DNA of 64,000 nt from positions 310,001-374,000 of the forward strand of contig MCFH01000030.1 in NCBI GenBank assembly GCA_002104945.1, given 5' to 3'. Numbering within the stretch: the stretch's first letter is position 1; the number at the start of each line of letters is the position of its first letter. The DNA comes from Piromyces finnis (lineage: Eukaryota > Neocallimastigomycota > Neocallimastigomycetes > Neocallimastigales > Neocallimastigaceae). A model generated the notes under the pieces. That model saw only the letters and a program-made list of their open reading frames with translations, searched no databases and was not told the DNA's origin. Below are positions 63,301 to 64,000 of this stretch, one piece after another. The position numbers and the translations under genes are program-made.

Positions 63301-64000
63301 TCCAATGAAGATATTCTTGCTTCCTAAATTCATTACATCTTTTGTGGATGTAATCAATGAGTTTACGGTAGATTTTAATTCTTTTAATAAATTCATCTAT
63401 ATCATAAATTCTTTCTTTTTTAAATCTCTTATACAACTTCATTTTGATTTTTTGAAGATTAAAAATTTGTTGTGAAATATGAAATGAAGACTTTATAACA
63501 TTATTTGCTGAAGTAATACTGAGCTCGTCTGCAATTGAAAAAGCAGTTGAAGTAAACTCTTTGGAAAGTTCATCTGTAGAAACATTAGGATCGTTGGATT
63601 TTGCTGAAAGTATTTGGAATTTATTATGACTGAGAATAGATTCCTTTTCCTCAATACATTTTAATCTATTCCATTTCAGAATTTTCTTAGGAACATTAAA
63701 GTCATTAGAAAAATCTTCCATAGGAATAATTTTACCATTAATAAGAAGTGGCTTATGGTCTGATACAGGATAAAAATTATTTATAAATGATCCTGAGTGA
63801 ATAAGATCTTTTATCTTCGAATTGATAAGAGCATGGTCAATGTCGGAAGATTGATCACCTCGAGTCCAAGAGATAGTAGACCCTCTAAGCGGAAGAATTT
63901 CCCAATCTCCTAATCCATTAGTTGATAACCAGTTGGATAATTTTACTTTAGACATATTAAAATCACCAACAAGAATCGATGGATGGGATGAATGAGTTTG
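60293..64000 (-). mobile_element. LINE copy A5 (family A, minus), 3' 3.7 kb, continues past the right edge
   Basis: Poly(T) 60293-60322, family A 3' UTR to 60559, then an uninterrupted ORF. The most complete family A copy in the window; 5' UTR and ORF start lie outside. It is inserted next to, or into, copy A4 at AACATGC. Confidence 0.92.
60560..64000 (-). CDS. LINE family A polyprotein: APE endonuclease, reverse transcriptase, zinc knuckle, C-terminal domain; N-terminus beyond window
   Basis: Minus-strand frame open from the edge (63998 or so) to a stop at 60560, at least 1,140 codons; the ATG at 63955 is internal because 'SILVGDFN' of the endonuclease lies upstream. APE motifs 'SSDIDHAL' and 'VSDHKPLL' follow. 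RT: 'SGPVGIPIEFYKAL' (Val where family B has Asp), 'IPKKGDLTDCDNYRGISL', 'FRKKEESISLF', 'KAYDSVPIG', 'GVRQGCPLSPILFNLFIND' and catalytic 'GLFADDIVICAP'. Then 'TYLGVPFDKNL', the zinc knuckle 'CPCCKCGDQSIKHWLLDC', an Asn/Ser linker in AAT/AGT/AAC codons, and the conserved tail 'FLLGGRSFNNI...NGDHNFVP'. The protein would nick target DNA and prime reverse transcription there. Nothing in this stretch is broken, so the element may be active. Confidence 0.93.
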   Translation of the reverse strand, partial: QTHSSHPSILVGDFNMSKVKLSNWLSTNGLGDWEILPLRGSTISWTRGDQSSDIDHALINSKIKDLIHSGSFINNFYPVSDHKPLLINGKIIPMEDFSNDFNVPKKILKWNRLKCIEEKESILSHNKFQILSAKSNDPNVSTDELSKEFTSTAFSIADELSITSANNVIKSSFHISQQIFNLQKIKMKLYKRFKKERIYDIDEFIKRIKIYRKLIDYIHKRCNEFRKQEYLHWIKTGCEYMKSHNPKKAWKWIKKTAKIGKDSFFIAQPIKNKNGELIVATEEQLDVWHDHFENLASDPSGVSLDLEHWYEEPTNKRFSLPMLDEWDINQDISIDEVKSAILTTPNYKASGPVGIPIEFYKALIPSSNDSNNATDNNSSGNTTSDNDAHGLNFILKLFNRIWDGDFPNSWNESSIVSIPKKGDLTDCDNYRGISLINNGIKLISKIVTTRISEYGLKNNFIRPEQFGFRKKEESISLFISIQEICRRRQLDNKETYLAFLDLRKAYDSVPIGNILHKLDCLGIRGKSLQFIKNLYLTSKANVKLDGQFSKSFDVKKGVRQGCPLSPILFNLFINDIFRECEDLGVSLGDTRCCGGLFADDIVICAPTRGCLKKMLRRVNEWALYNEMEFGIQKCSTMVIRPESIENQNKRDPTFYLAGQPIPTTDCYTYLGVPFDKNLSLKPVIKALNNKVLKGLFSVSKFLRNPNIPIPFKKLVLNSQVISRVSYFAPLLGSNKARSRIAQKHVNKGIRWVAGVHKAVSFISLYSISKDLNIPPLSAKCALAQVRCFNKWKNSNCIISHLVNYIPKFRKYTWCKSSRTLDKKLKKHGDVKAVKNFYWKDLKGNSIKAQYYDDNKFIETKDFIKLCYEYPEFAYGFYWLLKARSGYKLDARVAKAAKFVDPVCPNYCPCCKCGDQSIKHWLLDCPTFRDIRIKYYVSIVQLLNFFSQRNSNSPINNNENVNISRDSNNINSNSNSSSNNNYNSNSNNSNSNNSNNRNSNNNNSSYRNNNTSNDSNSEDNNSNLDSNLVNDSNSSNNPVNINVYDYSSVCSKIFKFLLGGRSFNNINYNSREWKELCKRQIQSGTNEGTPFLTVTAELLTKIMPFAIGQQWSMFKRFEATSKSVNAEETVRQARRASATNGDHNFVP

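Overview
The window is nuclear DNA of a eukaryote and most likely of an anaerobic gut fungus (Neocallimastigomycota); genus cannot be told. Reasons seen in the sequence: extreme A+T richness, intergenic DNA that is almost only A and T, many short AT-rich GT-AG introns with AG acceptors, and a secreted CotH protein ending in two cysteine-rich fungal dockerins, a cellulosome signature of this phylum. A BBSome subunit (BBS7) and a CDKL-type kinase fit an organism with flagellated zoospores, and an APSES/ankyrin factor fits a fungus.

Layout. 1-4.6 kb: 3' part of a giant repeat-rich gelsolin-domain gene (+). 5.2-8.7 kb: BBS7 (+), with a candidate U12-type AT-AC intron. 9.0-10.4 kb: USB1, U6 snRNA 3'-end processing (+). 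11.8-17.4 kb: a Rho-kinase-like AGC kinase (+) whose C1 domain and a coiled coil sit inside a split PH domain. 17.8-29.0 kb: a stack of nested non-LTR (LINE) retrotransposons of two families, called A and B here; its order can be read from target-site duplications. 29.4-31.3 kb: CotH-dockerin protein (-). 32.8-36.3 kb: RIX1/PELP1-like ribosome biogenesis factor (-). 37.2-38.2 kb: small secreted repeat protein (-). 39.8-43.1 kb: MBP1/SWI4-like APSES-ankyrin transcription factor (-). 43.8-46.6 kb: CDKL kinase (-). 48.2-50.5 kb: single-pass membrane SH3 protein with charged repeats (+). 51.2-58.3 kb: RIC1, Rab6-type GEF subunit, about 30 exons (+). 58.8-64.0 kb: two head-to-tail, nearly identical family A LINE copies (-), the second with an intact ORF running off the right edge.

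There are no operons. The host genes are ordinary housekeeping, signalling, trafficking and ciliary genes. The notable signals are the candidate minor-spliceosome intron, the mosaic Rho kinase, the LINE biology (tandem 5' monomers, self-insertion, hypervariable Asn/Ser linker, shared uncharacterised C-terminal domain) and the in-frame minisatellites in several proteins. Exon coordinates were derived by hand from reading frame, splice consensus and remembered family sequences; each may be off by a few bases. No alignment or search was run.
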